Assembly (NCBI GenBank): GCA_008921705.1
Contig: VFFE01007039.1
Coordinates: 6,600 to 70,599 of the forward strand
Source: Burhinus oedicnemus
Lineage: Eukaryota; Chordata; Aves; Charadriiformes; Burhinidae
Direction: 5' to 3'
DNA: 64,000 nt
The position numbers and the translations under genes are program-made. Shown in pieces: positions 49,215 to 60,400 of the stretch. A model generated the notes under the pieces. That model had not been told where the DNA came from. It searched no databases and was given only the letters and a program-made list of their open reading frames with translations. The stretch's first letter is position 1. Every line of letters starts with the position of its first letter.

Positions 49215-49356
49215 CTTCTCATTCAGCATATTGAATCCGAGTTCCCTGCTGCGCCTGCCATTACCATTCTCAACCTGACTGCAAGCACCAAGATCCCCCA
49301 GAATATGAGGACTTTTAACCGCAGCACAAGTTACAGATGTTGAGTCACTAATTCCG
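49215..49356 (-). CDS. Locus B: penultimate coding exon
   Basis: Minus strand, 142 bp. The acceptor TTCCACTTGGATTTTCAG precedes 49356 and the donor AGAAG|GTGAGTG follows 49215. One base completes a split codon, then 47 codons run without a stop and finish exactly on the codon boundary required by the next exon. The peptide (GISDSTSVTCAAVKSPHILG ... ELGFNMLNEK) is polar, Ser/Gly/Asn-rich and probably disordered, with a basic patch NGRRSRE. The previous exon must end with two bases of a split codon. One phase-compatible but weak candidate lies at 58161-58209 (donor TAG|GTAAGA, peptide DYLGEEKEVGRQGPTL). The gene therefore extends to higher coordinates and probably beyond the window. Confidence 0.7.
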
Positions 49357-50917
49357 CTGAAAATCCAAGTGGAAAGAATAAGAAAGTCTTCCCTCTTGCA
49401 ATTTTGTTCATTTCAGCACACTAGCATTGTAGATACTCAAAAGGAAAAACATCTATTAAAACTGTGATCTGATGACATTTGCAAGTGACATAAGTGCTAA
49501 AGGTGTAATAAAACAAAGTGCAATGATCTTGCATCCTACGATTCAGTATTTCTATTTACCATTTCTTTTTTCCACCCTCTATTTCAATAATCTCTTAGGA
49601 ATTCAACTGAGCTCAGCTGGATTTTTAATTAGTTTGAAATTTTCCAGTTAAAAAAGGGTGTTGATTAATCCATTTTATTTTTTTCCCTTCACATTTCATA
49701 TAAAACAAGTCAGGGACCCAGAAAGTATCTTTATCTGGATAATCTTGTATTTCCAAGCAGATGAAACAGCATCACATGAAAATACAGACCAGATGCCCAA
49801 CTCCCTCTTTTACCAAACGTATTTCTGGGCAAACTCGAAGAAATATCAAAGCTCCGAGAGAGGTGCCTGCCCATGGAAGTGTGACAGCACAATTCAAACT
49901 GTCTGTAACTGCCTCCTGCTTTCCATTTCAGGAATCAGTTCCACTATAGTAATTGTATAAGGAAAATAATGATTACTACTGGTTAGGTAAGTCAGCATCA
50001 AAGGGGTAAATGACAGCCTGGCGTAAGTGCTATTCTAACATCTGAGGTATTGTGGATTTAGATCACAATTCACATAGGCAAAGGGTTACTGAACAAGTGA
50101 TCTATGAAATGAGACTGACTTCTTATATATACTGCACCCAGAAGACCATCAACCGGGTAAACAGAGGAAAAGGAAACAGGAAAGCAAATTTGGGCGTAGC
50201 TCTCTGCAGCGTAAGGCACAATAACACCACCACTTCAGGACTTCAGTCTATATTGCGCAGAATATGTTAGCTTCATCAAAAACTATGAAACTGCTTCATA
50301 TTGTTGTTATTAATTACAATAAATTCCGAAGGCATCTGAAATTTTACTAACTGGCCACAGCTATTTTATCCCCCAATATGAAAATCGATTAACCTTTGCC
50401 TGTAGAATAAACTGGAAACCATGCAGTATTAAGGATTTTTATATATGAATCAAAACTCTTTTGCAATTTATTCTTTCTAGACATTTATAAAGCCTTTCTT
50501 TTCTTTGCAGGTCTCAAAAATCTCTATGAATCTAAGGTGCATAATTTATGGTCATGACCTGTTTTTACATGTATTGTTGGTATGTTAACACTAAGGCAAA
50601 AGTGATTTAAAAGAACGGATAAGGCTGTAAAAATATCAATGCAACTGAAAACTGATTTCTTCTGATATTTAATTTTCACCAATTCATGACTTAAAATTTG
50701 GCTGACTACAATCAGACTCCCAACTCTTATTAAATATTTCTACACAGCTTGATAATTAGTAAAGTCCTGAATACTTAGTTGTACAAGACTAGATGTTATC
50801 CATTACAAAACAGATAAAAAGGACCAGTGCCTCATAAATGACTTTGTACTTTTCTCCTTAATGCACCTCTTCATGCTCAGCCTCAGTTCTTATCCACCTG
50901 TCTCTGTGAGACTGGGG
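49357..50917. other. Probable intron of locus B, nothing else recognised
   Basis: AT-rich. A minus-strand exon at about 49559-49620 was tested because its splice sites look usable, but the required frame contains a stop. No other feature seen. Confidence 0.45.
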
Positions 50918-51965
50918 ATCATAGAATCATAGAATGGTTTGGGTTGGAAGTAACCTTAAAGATCATCTCGTTCCAATCCCCCTGCCATGGGCATGGAAAC
51001 TTTCCAGTAGACCAGGCTGCTCAAAGCCCATCCTTCAATGTTGCCAGGGATGGGGCATCCACAATTTCTCTGGGCAAGGTGTTCCAGTGTCTCACCACCC
51101 TCACAGTAACGAATTTCTTCCTAATATCTAATCTAAACCTACCCTCTTTCAGTTTAAAACCGTTACCCCTTGTCTTATTGCTACACACCCGGATAAAGAG
51201 TCCCTCCCCGTCTTTCCTGTAGGCCCCCTTGAGTACTGGAAGGCTGCTATAAGGTCCCAGAACTGGATGCAGTACTCCAGGTGGGGTCTCAAGAGAGCAG
51301 CATTCTTTTGATGCAGCCCAGGATGTGGTTGGCTTTCTGGGCTGCGAGCACAAATTGCTAGGTCAAGTAGAGCTTCTCATCAACAAACACCCCAAGCCCT
51401 TCTCCTCAGGGCTGCTCTCAATCCATTCTCCACCCAGCCTGTGTTTGTTCTTGGGATTGCCCTGACACCCATGCAAGACCTTGCACTTGGCCTTACTGAA
51501 CTTTACGAGGTTTTGCAGGGGCCCACCTCTCACGCCTGTCCAAGTCCCTCTGGATGGCATCCCTTCCCTCCAGCATGTCGACCGCGCCGCACAACTTGGT
51601 GGTGTCAGCAAACTTGCTGAGGGTGCCCTCAATCCCACTGCCCATGTCAACAAAAAGATGTTACACAGCACCGCTTCCAATACTGACCCTTGAGGAACAC
51701 CACTCGTCACCGGTCTCCAGTTAGACATTGAGCTGCTGACTGCAACTCTTTCAGTGTGGCCATCCAGACAATTCCTTGTCCACTGAGTGGTCCATCGGTC
51801 AAATCCACGTCTCTCCAATTTAGAGACCATGATGTCATGTGGGACAGTGTCAAATGCTTTGCACAAGTCCAGGTAGATGATGTCAGTTGTTGTTCTCTTA
51901 TCCAGCAATGCTGTAATACCATCATAGGCCACCAAATTTGTCAGGCACGATTTGCCTTTAGTGAG
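50918..51965 (-). mobile_element. CR1 LINE, 5'-truncated, minus strand, partial reverse transcriptase
   Basis: The plus strand begins ATCATAGAATCATAGAATGG, the reverse of the CR1 3' terminal repeat. Similarity runs to about TTTGCCTTTAGTG at 51965. Read on the minus strand it keeps reverse transcriptase strings DLCKAFDTVPHDI and GVPQGSVL. The region that should carry the FADD active site is out of frame, and the frame breaks again before the C-terminal part (51021-51353, KGAYRKDGEGLF). About 1.05 kb of a roughly 4.5-kb element remain. It is not capable of autonomous movement and probably lies in an intron of locus B. Confidence 0.95.
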
Positions 51966-54900
51966 GGTCAGGAAAACACCCCAAACACAAGTTACAACTT
52001 GTGAAAAGTCTGAAGGATCTTTTTTATTTGCCTTTACTAACAGTTAAACACATCAGTGTTTCATGCATTCATTCATGTTCCTCTGCAGTAATTTTCAGTA
52101 GTGATTTCATTACCACTTCATTTCTGTTTTACGGTTTTTCTATTTTCCAACATAAACCCAAATAGTTTCATCTTGTTGGTATAATTTTGATCATGAATGG
52201 CCTATACTGTTTTTTTGGTTACCATATTGTTTTCTTAAACCTCTATTGCAATATGCAATGCATGAATGAAGTGCTGCATACTGCTAGATGGACAGAATGG
52301 CAAAAGAGATTTTAGCAAGGTTTACAAAGTCGTGGTGGGGGGGAATGCCACTGACCCCATGGCCAGTTGTCACAGTGCTATTTTATTTCAGTAAGCCAGC
52401 CTGTAAAGTTGTGAGCCCCATTTTCTTCCTTACTTTATCATATTTACTATAAATTAGATGATCATACTGATACACTAAACCCATTTTTTATTTTTCTTCT
52501 GTAGATGAGATTTTCTCTTACAGTATTTTACCAATGTTGAAACTTAACTGGGGTGGAGGTACAATTCTCACAATTTCACTATGCTTGTTTTCCTTCTGAC
52601 TTATATTTTGTACCCTGATGCATTTTTTTCTACTGGTAGTCATATTTTCTAAACTGCTCAAAATTTTCAGGTTTTTGCAGAATCTCAGATCATGTAAGAG
52701 ACTGTCAAACATTTTAAACAGAAGCTTTTCTTTCAATACATGCATACATGAAATACTACTCATATTACCTTGCTAACCTGAATCCTTTACAAATTTTCTC
52801 ATGGATTAAACTGTTCTTACATGGACAAAAAGATCACAATTTGCAAACTGAAGTAACCCTTTTCTTTAAAATGTACTTCACTGCTTATCACTGAAAACAC
52901 TACTGCATTTCTGTCTGGTAATATATATCTCTCCAGATGATCCTGCCAAATATTTTCTTTCAAGAAAAGTAATGAATATGTTAATCTGATGCATGTTTTC
53001 TAAGAACTATTCTCCAGTTTGCCCCAAAATTCTGCTTTGCAACACTGGCGCATGGGTAATACCACTGGCTTCCTTGAAAATTTCTGTCATTATTGTCACA
53101 GAAGACGCATTTGTAAAAAAGGGTACATCTAGTTTCCTGCAACTGAAAGGCTCCTTTAGAAAATGGCAGTCTTTTGTCCCCCCTGCAATTCATACAACAG
53201 CTTTTAAAACTAGGATAATCTCTCAGAGACACCTGCAGGTAGATGTCTCTTCCTAAGAGTCTGTTGTGCAGCGCTGTAAGACATGGCACAAAACCCAGTG
53301 GGAAGAGGAAGAGCTCTGCTAAGATGACCATGTTCTTGAAGTCTGAGCTAAGGGCTGAGTGGCCCTCACTGCAGTCTGGACAACAGTGAAGTGCCTGTCT
53401 AGAATATAATTGGTTTTTACTAACATACAAGTATCGTATTATCAGCTGTGCTAGTGAAAACCACTGTATCTATATTTTTATTTAGGCAAAAAGTCCTTCT
53501 GTAAACTCTGAGGAACTAGATTTCAGGTAAAGTATACAGTATATAGTGTAGTGTATACTGCATGCACAGAGAAGGAGGGGAGAGGATGAAGTTACAGAAA
53601 CTAAACCCAAAATTAAGCCTTCTAGGGCAGACAAGGCAAATTACAAGAGCTTCTTTGAGCAGTCATATGAGCTTCAGTTTGCAATACTGTAGTGCTATAT
53701 TCTGAGATCCTCTCATATATGTTCTTTTCCCTAAAGCTTTCCATATACTGTGCCTTGAAGAGCTGTCCAAGACACCTGCAGAAAAGATCTTTCATGTTTC
53801 ATGGGGATGGGAGTTATCCACAGAAAACTAAGTTTATTAGAACTCTTTCATGTACCTTTGGTGAAAAAAACCTAGGTGGAGGCAAAGATCTCATTTGTTG
53901 AACTAGCAGTTACACTGGTCCGCTCCCTGTGCTCTCACTTTACAGAAGTATTAATTCAGAAAGGCCCTTATTTGTATCTCTACATAAAATATTTGCAGTG
54001 CATTAGCTTTTCAAGGAAATATTCAAGGCATTTGTGTAATAATTGGAACTGTTATAACTGGTGATATTTGCTATGCACAATCACTAGTCAGAGTGCAACA
54101 GTTTCTTAAGATGAGCTCAGAAATAACACTTTTGTAGCTGCAAGACTCAGGAAGATTAGCATAATGATTCAGTTCAGTGGAATTTAGAACTAAATCCAAA
54201 GCCTCTCTTACCCAAAAAATACTTGGAGGAAATCCTAAGGTAAAGAAGTTTCCAGAAATATGTGTTTATACTAATTTAAGTCTTGATAGGCCATAAACTC
54301 TTTGGTAGACTTGTTAATAAGGAGCATTGCTTTCACTAAAAAGGACCTCAATGAAGGAAAAGGTACTCTAAGATTTAAACCTATATACTATTAATCAAAA
54401 TGAGAGGAGGAAGGGAAATTACCAAACTGAAATGCAAAGACAGACACTTTGAGCTAAGCATCTTGTATTTCCATGGAGGCAGCCTTTCATCTTGTTTTGG
54501 CAGCCACAAAGTAAACACAAGACTTTGTTAATAAGGTATAATATAAATTATTAAACCATCTAGTGTATGATCAAATGCATTTCAGATTATTTTTTGAATA
54601 ATTCTGCCCTGACGACTGCCAGGAGTAATATATTTTGTGTACTCTTGCACAGACCCATTGATTGCTGTCTTTCTGAAGCTCCAGTCCCAGGCTTAAACTG
54701 CTGTGCATGAAAGAAATATATAATCACATCAAAACCTAAGCTTTGGCATCTGTCGATCACAGCCTAGCTTTTTGTAAGATCTCACTTCATGTTAGTCAAC
54801 AAAGACATGAGAGCAACTCTTTAGCTCTGAGCTGAGGTTTTAATAGATTCAAAACATTTCTTACACGCAAATTTCTTTTATGGCTCAGGGGCACTGTTAG

Positions 54901-55493
54901 AGCTTGAAGCGTTAGCTAACTGCTGTGAAAAACTACTTGACTGAGCATATCTCAAGATAAATTAGACTTCTGAATTTTTTAGCCCGACCAAGTACATCTC
55001 ACACACTTGTACTATGGGTTTAAAAATACGGACTTTTATATAATCATGCACAACAGTCTGTGTGACAAATTAAAAGAAAACATGTTAAAATATGCATTAC
55101 ATATTCTACTGCGCCATTTGAAACTCTGGGCTATTACACTTTGGAGGCATTTTTCAGATTTAAAAAACAAACAGTTACTGAAGGTCACATAGATTACACA
55201 TCCAAAAAATATGTAAATTAAATGTTATTGAATAGTTCCGGAAGACACATTTAGTTCTGTAGGTATTAAGAGAGCTCCTTTGATTTATTAGTTATGAAAT
55301 TCTACCAGCCTTCTGCAAATGTGGAATGCTGATCTTAAAGCAGAAAATAAATGGCAGACAAAATATTTTTTTCTAATGGAATTAACACAATAATTCCCAT
55401 AAGAAGCATTCCTGCCACCATGTGTTCCAATGAATGCACAGTGATACGTTGTTAAGAGAAAATGCTGTCTACAAGCATGCTTGTGTCAGAAAT
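51966..55493. other. Non-coding stretch with one 149-codon minus-strand open frame
   Basis: The minus-strand frame 52981-53430 is open for 149 codons, one of the longest non-CR1 frames in the window. It is Cys-rich and has a hydrophobic patch (VILAELFLFPLGFVPC), but it shows no recognisable domain and no clean splice or start context. A 41-nt minus-strand exon-like interval ending at a donor AAG|GTAATA near 52764 has the phase needed by locus B but a poor acceptor. Neither is called as a gene. Confidence 0.4.
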
Positions 55494-56627
55494 TATCATA
55501 GAATCACAGAATGGTTTAGGTTGGAAGGGACCTTAAAGATCATCTACTTCCAACTCCCCTCCCATGGGCAAGGACACCTCCCACTAGACCAGGTTGCTCA
55601 AAGCCTCATCCAACCTGGCCTTGAACACCTCCAGGGATGGGGCATCCACAACTTCCCTGGGCAACCTGTTCCAGTGCCTCACCACCCTCAGAGTGAAAAA
55701 TGTCTTCCTGATACCTCACCTACATCTACCCTCTTCCAGTTTGAAGCCATTACCCCTTGTCCTATCACTACATGCCCTTGTAAAAAGTCCCTCTCTAGAT
55801 TTCTTGTAGGCCCCCTTCAGATACTGGAAGGCTGCTATGTGGTCTCCCCAGAGCCTTCTCTTCTCCAGGCTGAACAACCCCAACTCTCTCAGCCTGTCCT
55901 CGTAGCAGAGGTGCTCCAGCCCTCTGATCATTTTTGTGGCACTCCTCTGGACTTGGTCCAACAGGTCCATGTCCTTCTTATGTTGGGGGCTCCAGAGCTG
56001 GATGCAGTATTCCACGTGGGGTCTAACGAGAGTGGAGTAGAGGGGCAGAATCACCTCCCTCGACCTGTTAGCCATGCTTCTTTGATGCAGCCCAGGATAC
56101 GGTTGGCTTTCTGGGCTGCGAGCACTCATTGCTGGCTCAGGTTGAGCTTCTCATTGACCAACATCCCCAAGTCCTTCTCCTCAGGGCTGCTCTCAATCCA
56201 TTCTCCGCCCAGCCTATATTTGTGCATGGGATTGCCCCGACCCACGTGCAGGACCTGGCACTTGGCCTTGTTGAACTTCATGAGGCTCGCACGGGCCCAC
56301 CTTTCAAGCCTGTCCAGGTCCCTCTGGATGGCATCCCTTCCCTCCAGCACGTCGACCGCTCTACACAGCTTGGTGTCGTCGGCAAACTTGCTGAGGGTGC
56401 ACTCAATCCCAGCATCCATGTTGCCAACAAAGATGTTAAATAGTACCGGTCCCAATACTGACCCTTGAGGAACGCCACTCGTCACTGCTCGCCACTTGGA
56501 CATCAAGCCGTTGATCACAACTCTTTGAGTGCAACCATCCACCCAGTTCCTTATTCACCGAGTGGTTCATCCACCAAATCCATGTCTCTCCAATTTAGAG
56601 ACCAGGATGTTGTGCGGGACAGTGTCA
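55494..56627 (-). mobile_element. CR1 LINE, 5'-truncated, minus strand, with reverse transcriptase core
   Basis: Starts ATCATAGAATCACAGAATGG on the plus strand and stops abruptly at GGGACAGTGTCA (56627). It is the longest CR1 copy here at 1,134 bp. Minus-strand frame 56126-56542 holds [16 protein letters not shown] and the catalytic motif KFADDTKLC. Frame 55716-56129 holds the downstream part ([16 protein letters not shown]). The two are separated by a premature TGA/frameshift near 56127, where intact relatives read through. Its 3' end closely resembles the copy at 50918, so both belong to one subgroup of similar age. Confidence 0.96.
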
Positions 56628-57033
56628 TTTATCAGCTGTACACCATTCCTAGGAATTCACTGATTCCAAATACACTTGGAGTTTACTTACCCATTTTAAG
56701 AAATGGGAAACCTTGAAAAAACAAATAAAGCAGCCAGGCACTTTTGCAAAGGAATTTTGTATTGTTTCTTCTTTTTGTGTGCATATATACATATGTGTTT
56801 GTGTATGGGTGTGATGTATGACTGTATGTTTTAATAGATAAGTGAGGGGACAGAACTGAGCTGAAGGATAAATTCAGATTTAATACTAATTTCTTAGTAA
56901 TTGGTCAGTCTTAGCAATAATCAGTATTCTTAAACTGTTAACCCCAAATCATTACCACTGAAGTTATAGTACGAAAATAAATTAAGCAAAGCATCTTGCA
57001 AACAGCTGCAGTCACTAAACTGTCTTACTGTCA
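56628..57033. other. Non-coding stretch between two CR1 copies
   Basis: AT-rich. A strong minus-strand acceptor (TTTATTTGTTTTTTCAAG) and the donor TGG|GTAAGT enclose 21 bp near 56693-56713. The frame required by locus B has a stop, so I do not call it. Nothing else seen. Confidence 0.45.
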
Positions 57034-57464
57034 TAGGATCCTAGGATAATTCAGACGGCATCTAGGTCCATCTTCCTGCTCAAAGAAGGGTAAGCTATAG
57101 CCTAGTTTGCCCAGGGATTTAATTAGTTGGGGTTTGAAAACATCCAAGGATGGAGACTGCACAGACTCTCTGAGCCTTTGTTCCATTGCTTGACCGTCTT
57201 TACGGGGAAAATATTTTTCTTCATATCCCATCTGAACCTCTTGTTTCAACTTACGCTCATTGTCTCTCACCTTCCCACATGCATCACTACGAAGCGCTTG
57301 GCTCGGTCTTCTCAATAACCTTCCCATAGACACTGTGGGGATTCTGTTAGGGTCTCCTGAAGTCACTCCTTCTCCAGGCTTGAACAAGCCTGGTCCCTCA
57401 GCCTCTCCTCACAGGCCAAGGTCATCTCTGTGACCCTACGCTGAACTTGTTCCAGGTACCGATT
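57034..57464 (-). mobile_element. Old CR1 LINE fragment, minus strand
   Basis: Recognisable CR1 blocks on the plus strand include CATAGGATCCTAGGATAATT (3' end), TTGCCCAGGGATTTAATTAG, CATCCAAGGATGGAGACTGC, TTCTCCAGGCTTGAACAAGC and CTGAACTTGTTCCAGG. Divergence, small gaps and broken frames are much greater than in the other copies, indicating an older subfamily. The minus-strand frame 57031-57387 is a residue of the coding part with no catalytic motif. Confidence 0.88.
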
Positions 57465-60400
57465 CCTAATTCATATCAAGTTCATTACACATGACCCAGT
57501 CAAGTCAGGTCAGCAATACTCCTAGCAGCTGCACCATGGTCAAATAAAAACATAAAATACATTTAATAACAGGAGGACATAGAGATTGATTGACCTTAAG
57601 CTCAGCTGCATCAGATCTGACAGTTTCTTCCAGGTTTGTCATCCCTTATGGAGATCATCTTTAACTAGGGCCTATGCCTGACCTGCACAGCAAGTCAGGA
57701 AAATATTTTTTCTTTCCCAGTAACACTTGGATGGCCTGTCTGATTCCTTTGCTCAGCGTAGAAAAAACACCTTTCCCATTACTCAACTACCTCTCACCTT
57801 GGTTACTGCTACAATCTCATCCTGTCTGTCCTGTTTTCCTTCAACTTCCTCCCATTTCTCTCCTGCATCATCTGACCATATCGCCTCTCCTAATAAACAA
57901 AAGCAGGGATGCCAATAGGAACACAAATTTGGAGTGACATGTCATATCATGACTTTCTGTCCATGTCACACAGACCCACCTCTGGAATTCCCTCCTCCCA
58001 CATTAACAATAAATTCAAACTTTAATATTCCCATGTAAGAGTACAAAAGAAATCAATTATCTCTCTGTAAGTTACTGTACCTGAACTTCCCACCATTACT
58101 GTAAGGCTCCGCTGGTATTTTTCTTGGCAGACATCTCTCTGCTCTCTTCCATGTTCTTACCTAAGGGTAGGCCCTTGCCTGCCTACTTCTTTTTCCTCCC
58201 CTAAGTAGTCTTTAAGGATTACTCCCTCAACGAGCCCTCAAAATTCATACATAATGCAGTTAAAAGCTAGACAGAAGGCTGAGTAACTGGGCTGATTAAA
58301 TTACTTCCTTTTTGATGTACACTTTGAGGAGGAGGAAAACAACCAAAAAGATCAACTAATAAAAGGAACAAAAAGAAGAGAAACAAACAGCTAAGAAGAC
58401 ACAAGCCAAAACCACTTCCAAAATGTTTAAAACACAGTCTTGTGCTGCTTTCCATTATATTCACTTGTTTTAGCTTGTTTCTTTTTATTTACCTACAAAT
58501 GCTTCCAGCCAGGAGTTGACTCTTTTTTTACATATTTATATTTAGCGCTGCTATTAAACTTAGTGACTCAGTGTCCTCCCATTATACAAATCATGCACTG
58601 TTGAAATAACCTGTCATTCAAGGTCAGAAACAACAATTTGAAAAACAGTGTGATGTCTGGATTCTGAGCTTTTTTTTTTCTTAATAAGGTGCATGGGGTG
58701 TCAATCACTATGTCAGAAACAAGTGGCATGCAAGCCAGCATTCCAGTTAGCAGTTGCAACCACGAGAGAACTGAGAGATCTTTCAAGCAGAAAAAGTTTG
58801 TGATTCAAAAATCACAGTCACCCAAGTAATGACTTGAAATGAAGAATGAACCTAGCAGCACAATGTGGACAAATTCAGGATGGGGATCTGTCACTATTTA
58901 TTTCCCTGCGCATAGCACAGTTTTATGAAGGAGATGGCAGGTGCTTGCTCTGGGCACTTATCTGGTAATTAGTTAGCTAACAGACAAATCTGTTTCCTAG
59001 ACATCACCAGCACAGGCTTCATGGCTTTGAAAATACATTACAATGAATTACAGGATGTACATTTATTGTAATAACACTAGATACCATTTTGCAGTGTGCA
59101 CACCATGGCCTATCTTAGTAGTTATCTTTCCACAGGATTCCAGCTTGCTCCTTCTTTAAAGGATCATAGAGATTTTTGTTTTGTTTTGTTTTGTTTTTTT
59201 AAATAAGTATTTTAAGGTTGTGTTTACAATACAACAATTTTCCCAGTTTATTTTGTTGGATGATGAAAAAAAGACAAAAAGCTATCAGTATGTGAATGTT
59301 CAAAGACTGTTCTACAAATGAGATTACTAAATGAAATACAATATACTTTTTTTATAGCTCAAGCCTTCAGAGACCATCACCTTTTTGCTTTCCTTTTAAA
59401 TCTTGAAATAACAATGACAATTATATGGAGGTCAATGGTAGCTACAGGCAAAGACACAATAGGTTTCCATCAGAAATAGTACCCCAGCAAAATGAATAGC
59501 TACATCTGAAAATATATATTCATACCACTAGAACCACCGATACAACTGAATGATATTCACATATCAACAATGAAATGAGCAATAATGCTTTTAAGTGGAA
59601 GTGAACTCTCTGAGTATATATTAAAACACTATCTTTAAGAGGAATTCTGCAGTCCCTAATGGTAGAAAGTATAAGATAGTAAAAGCATTTCTAGCCATTG
59701 TTATTTGCAAAGAACACTGTGATAAATATCCAAGAAATATCTCAAGGGACATTCTCTCTCAAAATCAGGAAAAGCTTTTAAAGATCTTTCACATGGAGCA
59801 AAGTAGAATAAACCGATACATGTACATATTCTTGGCTAAAGCCTTCCCCTTAATCCTAGAATATGTCACAATCCCGATTTTATGTTTTCATTTATTCCTA
59901 CAGAACTGAGCATTACAAATGGAATCTTCCACAGAGGCTTCAACATTGTATTATAAGACAGTGACAGAGACAAAGGATATGGCACTTCTTACACTTCAAC
60001 CTCATGGATAATAAACATATCATAAAATGAGCATTATTAATATTTAGGAATTATACTAGTTTCCAGAGTTTCAAATTCCACACTAGTAAGTAGCTCTGGG
60101 ATCTACATGCCTTCCTCATTTTACAGGTAGCGAAACAAAGAAAGAAGACTGAAGTGTCTTCAGTGCCATAATGCAAGCCAGCAATCAGGTCTCTACAATT
60201 CCCATCTTAGATTCCAGTTGTCACCAGAAGCCAACATAGCTTCTAAAATCTTTTATCTCTATCAAGTTTAAGTTTTAAATACATTTTCTTAAAGCTAGGC
60301 AATGCCCTAATATGTAGTCTTCTGACAATTTCTCTTACATTCATTTTCACAGACTTTCTGCCTGGTATTAAACACTTCCAGTTCCTGGGACTGTAGATGC

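Noticed and set aside
49559..49620. Minus-strand exon-like interval upstream of locus B
   Set aside because: Acceptor and donor look usable, but the frame demanded by the phase of the exon at 49215-49356 contains a stop codon.
55434..56468. 344-codon plus-strand open frame, the longest in the window
   Set aside because: It is the antisense of the CR1 copy at 55494-56627. Several CR1 regions are open on the complementary strand because of their composition. The sense strand carries the reverse transcriptase motifs.
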